Shown piece by piece: positions 1-9,281 of a stretch of 64,000 bases of DNA. The notes below the pieces were generated by a model that ran no database searches, had not been told where the DNA came from, and saw only the letters and a program-made list of their open reading frames with translations. The DNA lies in contig NZ_JBEWSZ010000001.1 in assembly GCF_040537815.1 (NCBI RefSeq), forward strand, positions 4,464,001 through 4,528,000. The letters are read 5' to 3'. Within the stretch, counting starts at the first letter, position 1. The number at the start of each line of letters is the position of its first letter. The position numbers were made by a program, and so were the translations under genes. Origin of the DNA: Mesorhizobium shangrilense. Lineage in GTDB: Bacteria > Pseudomonadota > Alphaproteobacteria > Rhizobiales > Rhizobiaceae.

Positions 1-1
1 G

Positions 2-463
2 CAGGCCGCGCAGGACAGGCTCAAGGGCTATCGCCGCGCGCTGGCAACCGCCGATATTCCCTTCGACCCGGAACTGGTGGTCGAGGGCGACTGGTCGGCC
101 AGTGCCGGCTATGCCGCGACCGTCAAGCTGCTGACCCTCAAGGACCGGCCGACCGCGATCTTCTGCCAGAACGACCGCACCGCGATCGGCTGCTACGAGG
201 CGTTGAAGGAAGCCGGCCTGCACATTCCGCAGGACATTTCCGTCATCGGCTACGATGACGAGGAAATCGCTCGCCATCTGTTCCCGCCGCTGACAACGTC
301 GATCCTGCCGCATATGGCGATGGGACAATGGGCGATCGAGCAGTTGGAAGTCCCGGCACCTCCCGGACGTGGCCGCTACCCGATCACCAAGCTCGAATGC
401 CCGCTGGTGGAGCGGGACTCGGTCAGCACCGTGGCCGGCACGTCCACCAGCTCACATATCTGA
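2..463 (+). CDS. LacI-family transcriptional regulator, C-terminal part (5' end outside window)
   Basis: The reading frame is open from base 2 and ends at TGA 461-463, so about 153 residues are visible and the DNA-binding head lies upstream of the window. The visible part is the periplasmic-binding-protein-like sensor domain of LacI/GalR regulators: an RLKGYRRAL segment, then FCQNDRTAIGCYEALKEAG and DISVIGYDDEEIAR, then the PPLTTSILPHMAMGQWAIEQL helix that is standard in this family. Such proteins bind a small sugar-like effector and release an operator. The gene is convergent with the ABC transporter operon on its right, so it more likely controls genes to its left. The effector cannot be told from this fragment. 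Confidence 0.9.
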   Translation, partial: QAAQDRLKGYRRALATADIPFDPELVVEGDWSASAGYAATVKLLTLKDRPTAIFCQNDRTAIGCYEALKEAGLHIPQDISVIGYDDEEIARHLFPPLTTSILPHMAMGQWAIEQLEVPAPPGRGRYPITKLECPLVERDSVSTVAGTSTSSHI

Positions 464-507
464 CACCTGGCTGCGCTGCCCGCCCAACAATAGAGCCGGC
501 CTCGAAT

Positions 508-1395
508 TCACCCGTCCTTGCTTTCAAAAGCGCCTATGCCCTGGGCAACGAGGTTGGTTGCCATGACCAGCGAAATGATCGCTCCGGAATTGAAGACGAC
601 GATCCACCATTTCCCGCCGGTGAGGAAACCGTAGCCCTCGGCGATGGCCAGTCCCCAATCCGCGGATGGAGGCTGGATGCCGAGGCCGAGAAAGCTCAAT
701 GTGGCGATCGAGAAGAACGCATAGCCCAGCCGGGTGACGAGCTCGATGAGGATGGTTTCCCTCACATTGGGCAGGATTTCCAGGAACATGATGCCCAATG
801 GGCCTTCGCCGGCGAGCCGGGCGGCGCTGACATATTCGCGCTCACGCTGCTCGCGTACGGCGGCCCGGACGGTTCTTGCGACGAGCGGCGCATAGGCGAT
901 GCCTATCACCAGGATGACCGTGGCGTTGGATGGTCCCAATGCCACCAGCGTCATGGTGACCAGGACGATGAAGGGAAGCGCCATGACCGAGTCCAGCAGC
1001 CTGGCACCCACCGCGTCGACGAGACCGCCGAAATAACCGAGCACAAGCCCGATCAGGCTGCCGGCGGTGACGCCGGTCAATGTCGCAAGCGGTGCGACCA
1101 CGAGGATGTCGCGGGAGCCGACGATGATCCTGGACAACACGTCGCGGCCGAGCTGGTCGGTTCCGAACCAATGCATCGCGTCGGGCGGCGTCAGCATGGC
1201 GAGGAAGTCTTCGGCATAGGGATCGAAGGGAACGAAGAGATTGCCGAACAGGGCGCATGCGACCCAGAACAGCAGTAGCAGAGACCCGATCACGACCGAC
1301 GGCGACAGTCTTTGAAATGCGGCGCGAATCCTGGTGTCAGCCTGCATTGTGAATGTGGCGCCTTGCGGCACGGGAAACCCCACAAGCTCGATCAT
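508..1395 (-). CDS. ABC transporter permease, DppC/OppC type
   Basis: This 295-residue inner-membrane permease belongs to the peptide/nickel class of ABC importers. It has a cytoplasmic N-terminus, a first membrane helix near residues 35-55, the typical MHWFGTDQLGRDVLSRI segment of the DppC N-terminal domain, and a BPD_transp_1 core with an EAA-type loop (EREYVSAARLAGEGPLGIM). Its start overlaps the stop of the upstream permease gene by 4 bases (1392-1395), so the two are probably translationally coupled. It is the last gene of a five-gene operon running leftward from about 6.2 kb. The substrate is unknown; the flavin monooxygenase in the same operon suggests a catabolised small molecule rather than ordinary peptides. 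Confidence 0.93.
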   Translation of the reverse strand: MIELVGFPVPQGATFTMQADTRIRAAFQRLSPSVVIGSLLLLFWVACALFGNLFVPFDPYAEDFLAMLTPPDAMHWFGTDQLGRDVLSRIIVGSRDILVVAPLATLTGVTAGSLIGLVLGYFGGLVDAVGARLLDSVMALPFIVLVTMTLVALGPSNATVILVIGIAYAPLVARTVRAAVREQREREYVSAARLAGEGPLGIMFLEILPNVRETILIELVTRLGYAFFSIATLSFLGLGIQPPSADWGLAIAEGYGFLTGGKWWIVVFNSGAIISLVMATNLVAQGIGAFESKDG

Positions 1396-2369
1396 GGCGA
1401 CACCCGGCGCCGCTGTCGCGGATCGAGCAACGCCTGCAGGACATCGCCGACAGCCGCCGACAGCACGAAAATCGCCGCCATCACCAGGACGCCCGCTTCA
1501 AGCATGGGGAAATCGCGCGCCTTGGCGGCATTCAGGACCAGATTGCCAAGACCCTGGATGCCGAACAGCGCCTCGATCACCACAAGCCCGCCCAGCAGGA
1601 ATCCGCTCTGGGTCGCCAGCACCGCGATCGTCGGCGTCAGCGCGTTGCGCAGCACGTGCCTGACGACGACCTCGCGGCGGTCGAGCCCCTTCAGGACGGC
1701 TGTTCGCGTGTAGTCGGCGGCCATCGCCTCGATCACACCGGCTCGCGTCATCCGCGCTATGTAGCCGGCAAGGTTCAACACGAGGGGAAGTGCCGGCAGT
1801 ATCAGGTAGTAGCCGTTGGTCCAGAAACCGGCCCCGTCCGGGGCGACGCCATTGATCGGGAACCAGCTCAGCCACAGGCCGAAAACAATCAGAAGCAGCA
1901 GGCCGGACACGAAATCCGGCACAATGGCCAAGGAGACGCCCGCCAGCACGATCAGGCGATCGACGAGGCGGCCGGCATTGAGACCGGCAATCACGCCCGC
2001 GCCGACACCCAGCGGGACAAGGAAGACCAGGATGACGCCGGCAAGGGCGGCGGACTTCCGCATGCTTTCGAGCACGAACGGCGCGACAGGCGCGCGCATC
2101 GCCAGGCTATCCCCGAAATCACCGGCAATCGCCTTGCTGAACCAGTGCCAATACTGGACGAGGACGGGCTGATCCGCCCCCAGCCGCTTGTTCAACTCGG
2201 CAACGGCCTGCGCATCCGCGAACGGGCCGAGCATGACGCGGCCGACATCGCCGGGCAGAACCTGCCCGGCCCAGAAGACGAGGATGCTGACCAGCCACAG
2301 CGTGAGCAGCAGCGAGCCTGCGCGTGCCGTCAAATGCCGGGCGACCGCCATTGAGCGGGTGGCGCTCAC
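1392..2369 (-). CDS. ABC transporter permease, DppB/OppB type
   Basis: This 325-residue protein is the partner permease of the importer. The N-terminal helix with the WAGQVLPGDVGRVMLGP segment corresponds to the conserved lPGDP region of DppB, and the EAA-like loop TRTAVLKGLDRREVVVRHVLRNAL lies in the C-terminal half, with about six predicted membrane helices. The start overlaps the end of the binding-protein gene by 4 bases (2366-2369), and its stop overlaps the next permease in the same way. This gives the normal order SBP, DppB, DppC. The ATPase is encoded divergently at 6376-8220. Confidence 0.93.
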   Translation of the reverse strand: MSATRSMAVARHLTARAGSLLLTLWLVSILVFWAGQVLPGDVGRVMLGPFADAQAVAELNKRLGADQPVLVQYWHWFSKAIAGDFGDSLAMRAPVAPFVLESMRKSAALAGVILVFLVPLGVGAGVIAGLNAGRLVDRLIVLAGVSLAIVPDFVSGLLLLIVFGLWLSWFPINGVAPDGAGFWTNGYYLILPALPLVLNLAGYIARMTRAGVIEAMAADYTRTAVLKGLDRREVVVRHVLRNALTPTIAVLATQSGFLLGGLVVIEALFGIQGLGNLVLNAAKARDFPMLEAGVLVMAAIFVLSAAVGDVLQALLDPRQRRRVSP

Positions 2370-4015
2370 ACGAACGACACCCTGTCGAGCAGCAGGTGCG
2401 AAATGGCGGTGAAACGCACGCCCTCGACTTTCGTGCTGACGATGCGGCTGTATTGCGAGAAATAGCCGATGATCAGCGGCGTTTCGTCGAGCAGCAGGGT
2501 CTGGATCTTGCCGGCGGCAACCCTCTGCGCCTGGAGGTCGCGCGCCTTGCTGTAGTCGAGCAGCAGCGCGTCATAGGCCGGGTTGTTGAAATGCGCCGCG
2601 TTCCAGGCTCCCGTGCTCTTCAGCGTGGCATTGAGGAAGATGTCGGGCGTGCCGCGGTGGCCGAAATCGGTGATGCCGAGATTGGAATCCAGCCATGGCG
2701 AGCTGCCGAACGTGGCCGAGCCGTAATAGGCATCCTGCGGCAGAACGTTGAGCTTGATGTCGATGCCGGCTTTCTTGGCGAAGTTCTGGATCAGCACCGC
2801 GTAGTCGGGAATGTCGTAGGCCCGTTCGGTGGTCAGCGTCACCTGGAAGCCGTTGGGAACGCCCGCCTCTGCAAGCAGGCGCTTGGCTTCAGCAATGTCC
2901 TGCTTGCGCTGCGGCACCGACGTGTCGGCCGAGGGGAAGATCGGCGCGAATGGCGTGTCGTTGCCGACGATGGCGCGGCCTTTCAACAGGCCCTTGACCA
3001 CCGCCTCGCGATCGATGGTGAGCGCCAGCGCGCGGCGGATGCGCTTGTCGGTGAATGGCGCCTGGTCGGTTCTGAGATGCACCTGGTCATGCGAGCTCGC
3101 CTGCACGCTGAGGAGCTTGAAATTGGGGTTGCCGTCGATCGACAATTCCAGGCGCGGCGTGCTGGGGATGACGTCGAGCTGGCCGGCTTGCAGCGCCAGC
3201 ACCTGCGCCTGCTCGTCATCGAAGAACTTGATCTCGACCCGGTCGGGCAGTGCCTTGTCACCCCAATAGTCGGTGTTGCGCACGAAGCTGGCGCCCTGCT
3301 TGGGACGGAAGGATTCGAGCTTGAACGGCCCGGTGCCGTTGAAATTCTTCTCGAAATCGCCGGCATAGTCGGCCGGCAGGATGACAGCGTTGTAGACGTC
3401 GGAGGAGACATAGAAGGGGAAGTTGCTGTTTGGACCATCGAGATCGAAGGCGACGGTCTCGTCGTCGACGACTTTGGCGCCGCCCTTGGACAGGATGCCC
3501 TTGTAGGCCGACAGCGCCGACGAGCCGCTGGCGGGGTCGACAAGCCGCTCGAAGCTCGCAACCACATCCTTGGCGGTAACAGTGCGGCCATCGTGGAATT
3601 TCACCCCGGGCCGCAGCTTGAACGTCCAGCGCTTGGCCGTCTCATCGGCTTCCCACGACAAGGCGAGCTTCGGCTCGAGCCCGTCCTTCGGATCGTCGAG
3701 GATGAGGTATTCGCCGACCTGGCTGATCACGCCGATGCTGGCCGGATCGGTGACAGAGACAGGATCGATCGCCTTAGTCGGCTGGCCGAGCCCGACGCGG
3801 ACCGTGCCGCCTGTGGTCGCCGCACGTGCGCCTGATGTGAAGAGCCCCTGCGAGGCGGCAAAGCCGGTCAGACCGAGCAGTGCGCCGTATTTCAGAAGGT
3901 CGCGGCGCTTGAGGAAGCCTTGCGCATATTCGTCGACCGCGACATTCCAGATGTCGCCGGTGTGATTGTGCCCGGACTGGTTGCGCAGGAAATCGATGTC
4001 GGAACGTTTCGTCAT
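2366..4015 (-). CDS. ABC transporter substrate-binding protein, family 5 (DppA/OppA-like), Tat signal
   Basis: This 549-residue protein is a family-5 extracellular solute-binding protein. It has an unusually long N-region of about 35 residues before a twin-arginine signal (KRRDLLKYG followed by a hydrophobic stretch ending SGARA), so it is probably exported folded by Tat. Family landmarks include the LRPGVKFHDGRTVTAKDVVAS segment and the RIRRALALTIDREAVVKG segment. It captures the substrate for the two permeases that follow at 4-base overlaps. Family 5 binds peptides, nickel chelates, opines, glutathione and similar compounds, so the exact ligand is open. Confidence 0.92.
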   Translation of the reverse strand: MTKRSDIDFLRNQSGHNHTGDIWNVAVDEYAQGFLKRRDLLKYGALLGLTGFAASQGLFTSGARAATTGGTVRVGLGQPTKAIDPVSVTDPASIGVISQVGEYLILDDPKDGLEPKLALSWEADETAKRWTFKLRPGVKFHDGRTVTAKDVVASFERLVDPASGSSALSAYKGILSKGGAKVVDDETVAFDLDGPNSNFPFYVSSDVYNAVILPADYAGDFEKNFNGTGPFKLESFRPKQGASFVRNTDYWGDKALPDRVEIKFFDDEQAQVLALQAGQLDVIPSTPRLELSIDGNPNFKLLSVQASSHDQVHLRTDQAPFTDKRIRRALALTIDREAVVKGLLKGRAIVGNDTPFAPIFPSADTSVPQRKQDIAEAKRLLAEAGVPNGFQVTLTTERAYDIPDYAVLIQNFAKKAGIDIKLNVLPQDAYYGSATFGSSPWLDSNLGITDFGHRGTPDIFLNATLKSTGAWNAAHFNNPAYDALLLDYSKARDLQAQRVAAGKIQTLLLDETPLIIGYFSQYSRIVSTKVEGVRFTAISHLLLDRVSFV

Positions 4016-4058
4016 TGTCTGTCTCTCTTGAATTGGAGGATGGGGGAGAAAGCCGCCG

Positions 4059-4832
4059 TCAGACCGGCTGGCCGTCGAGATGGATGCGGTCGACCGCCTG
4101 CGGATAGAAGGCGATCAGTCCCTTGATCTTGGGCATTTCGTCGATCGGGTCGCGGTAGCTCCAGGCGATGTCGGGGCGAACCGAACCGTCCTTCAAAAGA
4201 CCCGACCAGTAGGAGGCGATGCCCTTGTAGGGACATCGCGTCGTCGAATTCGACGCCGTCAGCCGCTCAAGCCGGATGTCTTCCGCGGGCAGGTAGAAGC
4301 GCGTCGGCAGATGGGTCTCGAACAGCAGCACCGGGCGGTGGCTGTCGGCGATGATGTCCCCGTCGAACCAGACCTGCACATGGCTGGAACCTTGCAGCAC
4401 ATCGATGCGCGCATAGGGATCGCGGGCATGGACGAAGACTTCCTCTTCCTCCTCGAACCACTGGTCGACCGATTTCCAGGTGAAGGCGATGCGGCCGGCG
4501 AGCGGCGACAGGTTTTCATCCGGCGGCGAGACGAACGACCACGCCGCATTGGCGGCACTTATGTCGCCGGTGTCGATGTCCCAGTAGGCGGTCTCGCCGC
4601 CGACCGCGTGCGGCTCGCGATGCAACGAGGGTTTCAGCACAGACGGGTCGACCGATGACGGCGGGAAGAAATAGATCGGCAGGAAATGGTTGGAGCGCAG
4701 CACCAGCACATTGCGGCTGTCGGCGATGGTGCGGCCGCCAAATTTCACGCGGATGCGCTTGGGGCTGTGCAGGACGTTGACGAGACGCGGAGCGGTCGCT
4801 TCGCGGGGTTGAAGGTTTGGCGCGGCTGTCAT
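4059..4832 (-). CDS. DUF427 family protein with two DUF427 repeats
   Basis: The start chosen is the ATG whose first base is 4832, giving 257 residues; the longer frame upstream only runs antisense to the monooxygenase gene. The protein holds two DUF427-type units. The C-terminal one (from about residue 150) has the classical GDIIADSHRPVLLFETHLP, RFYLPAEDI and TRCPYKGIASYWS segments. The N-terminal one (from about residue 20) has GGRTIADSRNVLVLRSNHF and a weaker second half. DUF427 proteins are small beta-rich proteins of unknown chemistry, often found beside oxidoreductases. It sits 10 bases after the flavin monooxygenase gene and 43 bases before the transporter, so it probably acts in the same pathway. 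Confidence 0.88.
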   Translation of the reverse strand: MTAAPNLQPREATAPRLVNVLHSPKRIRVKFGGRTIADSRNVLVLRSNHFLPIYFFPPSSVDPSVLKPSLHREPHAVGGETAYWDIDTGDISAANAAWSFVSPPDENLSPLAGRIAFTWKSVDQWFEEEEEVFVHARDPYARIDVLQGSSHVQVWFDGDIIADSHRPVLLFETHLPTRFYLPAEDIRLERLTASNSTTRCPYKGIASYWSGLLKDGSVRPDIAWSYRDPIDEMPKIKGLIAFYPQAVDRIHLDGQPV

Positions 4833-4842
4833 GGCTGTTCCC

Positions 4843-6201
4843 TCAGGATACGGCGCGCGCGTTGGCGCGCTGCTCGGCGAAGCGGTTGGCGGGACGGGCG
4901 AGGCCGAAGCGGTCGCGCAAAGTGCCTGGCCCGTATTCGGTCGGGAAGACGCCGCGCCGCTGCAGTTCCGGCACCACCTGCTCGGCAAAGTTCACCCAGT
5001 CCTCGGGCAGCAGCGGGAACATCAGGTTGAAGCCGTCGGCCGCACCGGAAACGAACCAGTCCTCCAGCTGGTCGGCGATCTGTTTTGGCGTACCCGCAAC
5101 CGTCGGCACCGAACCACTGTTGGCCAGCTTGCGGGCTATGTCGCGCAGGCTCAGATTCTGTTGCGACCATTGCTTGACCCGGTTGAGCGAAGTGCGCCCG
5201 CCATTGAAGGTGCTTTCGTCCGGCAGCGGCGGCAGCGGCCCGTCCGGCGGATAGGCGGAGAGGTCGATGCCACTCCAGCTCGACAGCAGGTCGATGCCGA
5301 CCTGGTCAGGGAGCAGCGTCTGCAGGTACTCCTGCTTTTCGCGCCCCTCGGCTTCGGAGGCCGCGACGATGGGCAGGATGCCCGGCAGGATCTTGAAGCT
5401 CTCCGGCCGCCGGCCATGGCGGGCCAGTCGCTCGTTGATGTCCTGCCGGTACTTGATGCCGTCTTCCTTGGTGCTGAAGATGGCGAAATGCACGTCCGCC
5501 TGGGCGGTGGCGAAATTCTTGCCGTCCTCGGACGATCCGGCCTGGACGATCAGCGGATGGCCCTGCGGTGGCCGCGACACGTTGAGCGGCCCGCGCACCT
5601 TGAAGTGCCTGCCCTTGTGGTCGATGGGATGGACCTTGTCGGGGTCGGCGAAATAGCCGGTCGCCTTGTCGATGAGGAGCGCCTCATCCTCCCAGCTGTC
5701 CCAAAGCGCCTTGACAATATCGAGGAATTCGCCGGCGCGTTCGTAGCGGAAGGCGTGTTCGATGTTGCCGTCGCGGCCGAAATTGCGGGCTTCCTCGTCC
5801 ATCGCCGAGGTGACGACGTTCCACGACGCCCTGCCCTTGCTGATATGGTCGAGCGAAGCGAACATGCGCGCGACATTGTAGGGCTCGCTGTAGGAACTCG
5901 ACGCCGTGCTGATCAGGCCGATATGCCTGGTCACGCCGGCCAGCGCCGACAGCAGCGTCAGCGGTTCGAGGCGGGCATTGGCGTAATGCGCAACGCCGCT
6001 CTTTACCGAATCCCAGATGGCGACGTGGTCGGCGACGAAGATCGTATCGATCCTCGCCCGCTCCGCCGTCTGCACCAGCTCACGATAATAGTCGAAGTCG
6101 AACACATCCCGCCCCGGCGCGCGCGGATGGCGCCATGACATGCGATGATCGCCCTGCGGGTTGAAGAAGAACGCGCTCAGGATCATGTGGTCTCGAGCCA
6201 T
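4843..6201 (-). CDS. Flavin-dependent monooxygenase of the LLM class (NtaA/SnaA/DszA type)
   Basis: The start at 6201 is preferred over one 15 codons upstream because a GGAAGG ribosome site lies just before it; this gives 452 residues. The opening MILSAFFFNPQGDHRMSWRHP and the later RMFASLDHISKGRASWNVVTS stretch are typical of the nitrilotriacetate/pristinamycin/dibenzothiophene-sulfone monooxygenase group. These are two-component, FMNH2-using bacterial luciferase-like TIM barrels supplied by a separate flavin reductase. No reductase is encoded nearby. It is the first gene of the leftward operon with DUF427 and the ABC importer, so the imported compound is probably its substrate. Organosulfur compounds, chelators and N-heterocycles are all possible. 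Confidence 0.9.
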   Translation of the reverse strand: MARDHMILSAFFFNPQGDHRMSWRHPRAPGRDVFDFDYYRELVQTAERARIDTIFVADHVAIWDSVKSGVAHYANARLEPLTLLSALAGVTRHIGLISTASSSYSEPYNVARMFASLDHISKGRASWNVVTSAMDEEARNFGRDGNIEHAFRYERAGEFLDIVKALWDSWEDEALLIDKATGYFADPDKVHPIDHKGRHFKVRGPLNVSRPPQGHPLIVQAGSSEDGKNFATAQADVHFAIFSTKEDGIKYRQDINERLARHGRRPESFKILPGILPIVAASEAEGREKQEYLQTLLPDQVGIDLLSSWSGIDLSAYPPDGPLPPLPDESTFNGGRTSLNRVKQWSQQNLSLRDIARKLANSGSVPTVAGTPKQIADQLEDWFVSGAADGFNLMFPLLPEDWVNFAEQVVPELQRRGVFPTEYGPGTLRDRFGLARPANRFAEQRANARAVS

Positions 6202-6375
6202 GCCAGCTTCCTTCCAATCTTGGCTGGAGACCCCGGGCACCGACACAGTCAGCGACCCTTCAATCTCCTGATTGGCAAAAGCTAGATTGCCTTCCGGCTT
6301 AATTCGAGTAATTTTATAGAGATTATATTGTAGGAAAGCGGAAGCGATTGCCCTGGATGGCGACGCCGGAAGAAA

Positions 6376-8220
6376 GTGGTTTCAAGCCCAACAATGTCCT
6401 CCTCAATTCTGAACGTAGAGCGCCTCTCCGTCTCCTATGGCGGTCGCAAGGGGTCACATCCGGCCGTCAAGGACGTGTCGCTTCACATAAGGGAGGGCGA
6501 AGCGCTCGGGCTGGTCGGCGAGTCGGGATCGGGCAAGAGCTCGGTGGCCATGGCCATACTGCGCTATCTGCCGAAGGGTGCCAGGATCGAGGCTTCGGCG
6601 CTCACCTTCCAGGGCCGCGAAATCCGCGATCTTTCGGCCGAGCAACTGCGCCGGTTGCGGGGCGACCATATTGCCGCCGTCTACCAGCATCTGGGAGCGG
6701 CACTCAACCCGAGCATGACGATTGGCAGGCAGATCACCGAGACAATCATGCGGCATCGCAAGGTTCGTCACGAGGAAGCGCATGGGCGGGCAGCCGACCT
6801 GCTGGGGCGGGTCAGGGTGAGCAATCCCGGCCGAGTCCTGGAGCTTTATCCGCACGAACTGTCCGGTGGCATGCAGCAGCGGGCCAACATCGCCATGGCC
6901 ATTTCACTCGATCCGTCGCTGCTGGTGCTGGACGAGCCAACGACGGCGCTCGACGCCAGCGTCCAGTCCGAGATCATCGCCGTCCTCGACGATTTGCGCC
7001 GGGACCACAGGACAAGCATCCTTCTGATAAGCCACGACATCAACATGATACGCCGCTCCTGCGACCGGGTGGCCGTCATGCAGTCCGGAACGGTGGTCGA
7101 GAGCGGCGCGGCAAACGAGGTTTTCGACGACCCCCGCCACGCCTATACGAGGGCGCTCATCGCATCCATTCCTGCGCTCAGCTTCACGAAGCGAGACGGA
7201 CGATTGGCGGAGGGGACCATCAATGAGGATGGGCTGTCTTCGCACTCTCGGACTCACGAAGCCCAGCGTGATGATTTGCCGGCAAAAGAACGTGATATGG
7301 CAATCGCCTGCCGCGCGGTGACCCATTCCTTCGGCAGCCAGGCCGTGCTGCATGGCATCGACCTGGAGATTGGCCAGGGGGAAACCTTCGGGCTGATCGG
7401 CGAGTCCGGTTCCGGCAAATCGACGCTGGCAAGGATCATCACCGGCCTGCAGACGCCGAGTGCCGGGTCGGTCGAACTGTTCGGCAACCCGGTCGCGGCG
7501 CGTGTGGAAAAGAGAAACCCTGACGAACGGCGCGACGTGCAGATGGTGTTCCAGTCGCCGGATCGCACGCTCAATCCGCGCCACAGGATCGGCAGGATCC
7601 TCGGCCGCCCGTTGCGCCGGCTCTCCGGCCTGCGGCGGAGCGCAGTGCGGCAGCGTGTCGGCGACCTGCTGGCGTCGGTTCGCCTCACCGGCACCACCGC
7701 CGACCAGAAGCCGCGGTCGCTATCAGGCGGCCAGCGGCAGAGGGCGGCCATCGCGCGCGCCTTCGCCGGCGCACCGAAGGTCGTCGTGCTGGACGAGCCC
7801 ACCTCGGCACTCGACGTCTCCGTGCAGGCGACGGTCCTCAACCTGCTCAACGACCTGCAGCGGGATAAGAATACGACCTACGTGTTCATCAGCCACGATC
7901 TTCGGGTCATCCGTTACATGGCCGACAGGATCGGCGTGCTCTATCGCGGCCGGCTCGTGGAAGTCGGTTCATCCGACCAGATTTTCCTGGGACCGAACCA
8001 TCCCTACACCAAACTGTTGCTGGCAGCTTCGTCCGATGAAGCCGCGCCGAAGATTTCGGCCCAGACCGAAGTATTGGCCGCCGATGCCCCGCAAGGCGGG
8101 TGTTCCTTCGCCGATCGATGCCCGCTGGCTGTCGCCGACTGCAGAACGGCGCAGCCGCCGATCCGGCAGGCCGGTCCAGGTCACCTGATCGCGTGCTGGA
8201 GGCAGGTCGAGGAGCTGTGA
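6376..8220 (+). CDS. Fused double ABC ATPase (DppD-DppF type) of a peptide/nickel-class importer
   Basis: This 614-residue protein carries two complete nucleotide-binding domains in one chain. Domain 1 has Walker A GESGSGKSS near residues 48-56, signature LSGGMQQR and Walker B LLVLDEPTTALD. Domain 2 has Walker A GESGSGKST near residue 345, signature LSGGQRQR and Walker B VVVLDEPTSALD. The cysteine-containing tail (GGCSFADRCPLAVADC) is the oligopeptide/dipeptide C-terminal motif that binds an iron-sulfur cluster in some members. The start is uncertain: GTG 6376 has a close GGAAG, while ATG 6394 also fits. It is divergent from the monooxygenase/importer operon, with 174 bases between, and almost certainly powers that importer. 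Confidence 0.92.
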   Translation: MVSSPTMSSSILNVERLSVSYGGRKGSHPAVKDVSLHIREGEALGLVGESGSGKSSVAMAILRYLPKGARIEASALTFQGREIRDLSAEQLRRLRGDHIAAVYQHLGAALNPSMTIGRQITETIMRHRKVRHEEAHGRAADLLGRVRVSNPGRVLELYPHELSGGMQQRANIAMAISLDPSLLVLDEPTTALDASVQSEIIAVLDDLRRDHRTSILLISHDINMIRRSCDRVAVMQSGTVVESGAANEVFDDPRHAYTRALIASIPALSFTKRDGRLAEGTINEDGLSSHSRTHEAQRDDLPAKERDMAIACRAVTHSFGSQAVLHGIDLEIGQGETFGLIGESGSGKSTLARIITGLQTPSAGSVELFGNPVAARVEKRNPDERRDVQMVFQSPDRTLNPRHRIGRILGRPLRRLSGLRRSAVRQRVGDLLASVRLTGTTADQKPRSLSGGQRQRAAIARAFAGAPKVVVLDEPTSALDVSVQATVLNLLNDLQRDKNTTYVFISHDLRVIRYMADRIGVLYRGRLVEVGSSDQIFLGPNHPYTKLLLAASSDEAAPKISAQTEVLAADAPQGGCSFADRCPLAVADCRTAQPPIRQAGPGHLIACWRQVEEL

Positions 8221-8260
8221 TGAGGCGAACCATATTCGGCGCGCCTCAGCTGTCAAATGC

Positions 8261-9097
8261 CTATGCGGACAGTCTCTGCGCGTGCCATCTCAGATGGTCG
8301 TCCATGAAGGTCGAGATGAAGAAATACGAGTGATCGTATCCGTCCTGCATGCGCAAGGTCAGCGGGATGCCGGCCTTGGCGCAGGCCTCTTCCAGCAACC
8401 ACGGCCGCAGCCCATCCTTGAGGAAGCCATCAGCCGTGCCCTGGTCGACGAGAAATTCCGGGAAGCGGCGTCCATCCTCGATGAGCGAGGTGGTGTCGTA
8501 GGTCCGCCATGATGCCTCATCCCCACCAAGATACTTTTCGAAAGCCGGCTTCGACCAGCCCGCGGTGCTGGGCTGGACGATCGGCGCGAAGGCGGAACAG
8601 CTCTTGAACCGCTCGGGATTTTTGAGCGCAATCGTCAACGCACCGTGACCGCCCATCGAGTGGCCGAAGATCGCCTGGCGCGTCATGTCGGCGGGAAACT
8701 CCCGTGCGATCAGCGCCGGCAGTTCCTCGGTGACATAGGAGTACATGCGATAATTCTTCGCGTAGGGCTCTTGCGTGGCATCGACATAGAAGCCGGCGCC
8801 GCTGCCGAACTGCCAATTGTCCTTCTCGTCGGGAAGATCAGCGCCGCGCGGGCTGGTGTCGGGGCAAACAATGATCAGGCCGAGTTCGGCGGCCATGCGG
8901 CGGTACTCGCCCTTGTCCATGACATTGGCATGGGTGCAAGTAAGACCGGACAGATACCAGACGACCGACAACGGACCTTGTGCTGCCTGCGGCGGCACGA
9001 AAACCGAGAAGGTCATGTCGCAGGCGCAGACATCGGACGCATGGGAATAGACGCCCTGCACGCCGCCGTGCGACTTCGCCTGGGAAATGGTTTTCAT
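8261..9097 (-). CDS. fghA: S-formylglutathione hydrolase
   Basis: This 278-residue enzyme hydrolyses S-formylglutathione to formate and glutathione, the second step of glutathione-dependent formaldehyde detoxification. It is an esterase-D type alpha/beta hydrolase. The nucleophile elbow GHSMGG places Ser147, with Asp224 (GTADGFL) and His256 (GYDHSYFF) completing the triad; length and motifs match the family throughout. The partner formaldehyde dehydrogenase (class III alcohol dehydrogenase) is not in the window. It lies 184 bases downstream of the lysine-catabolic operon on the same strand, with a hairpin between them, so it is probably separate. Confidence 0.95.
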   Translation of the reverse strand: MKTISQAKSHGGVQGVYSHASDVCACDMTFSVFVPPQAAQGPLSVVWYLSGLTCTHANVMDKGEYRRMAAELGLIIVCPDTSPRGADLPDEKDNWQFGSGAGFYVDATQEPYAKNYRMYSYVTEELPALIAREFPADMTRQAIFGHSMGGHGALTIALKNPERFKSCSAFAPIVQPSTAGWSKPAFEKYLGGDEASWRTYDTTSLIEDGRRFPEFLVDQGTADGFLKDGLRPWLLEEACAKAGIPLTLRMQDGYDHSYFFISTFMDDHLRWHAQRLSA

Positions 9098-9215
9098 GCG
9101 GCTTTCCTCTCATCTCGGACCTGCGGGAAGCGAGCCGGCCACAAGAGAATGACCGGAGCGCGAAGACGATGCTCTAGAACCATCGTTCGCGCCGCTGGTC
9201 AACGTTGCAGGGGAT

Positions 9216-9258
9216 CGTGACGGGCTGGCCAGCGCGAAGCCAACGTCAGCCCATCACG
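9216..9258 (-). terminator. Stem-loop after the lysine-catabolic operon
   Basis: Bases 9216-9227 pair with 9247-9258 in a 12-bp stem with one mismatch around a 19-base loop. It lies 24 bases beyond the stop of the aldehyde dehydrogenase gene on its strand. There is no strong T run, so it may be Rho-assisted or only an RNA-stability element. Confidence 0.4.
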
Positions 9259-9281
9259 GCTGCAAGTCAGGCTCTGCGCCC

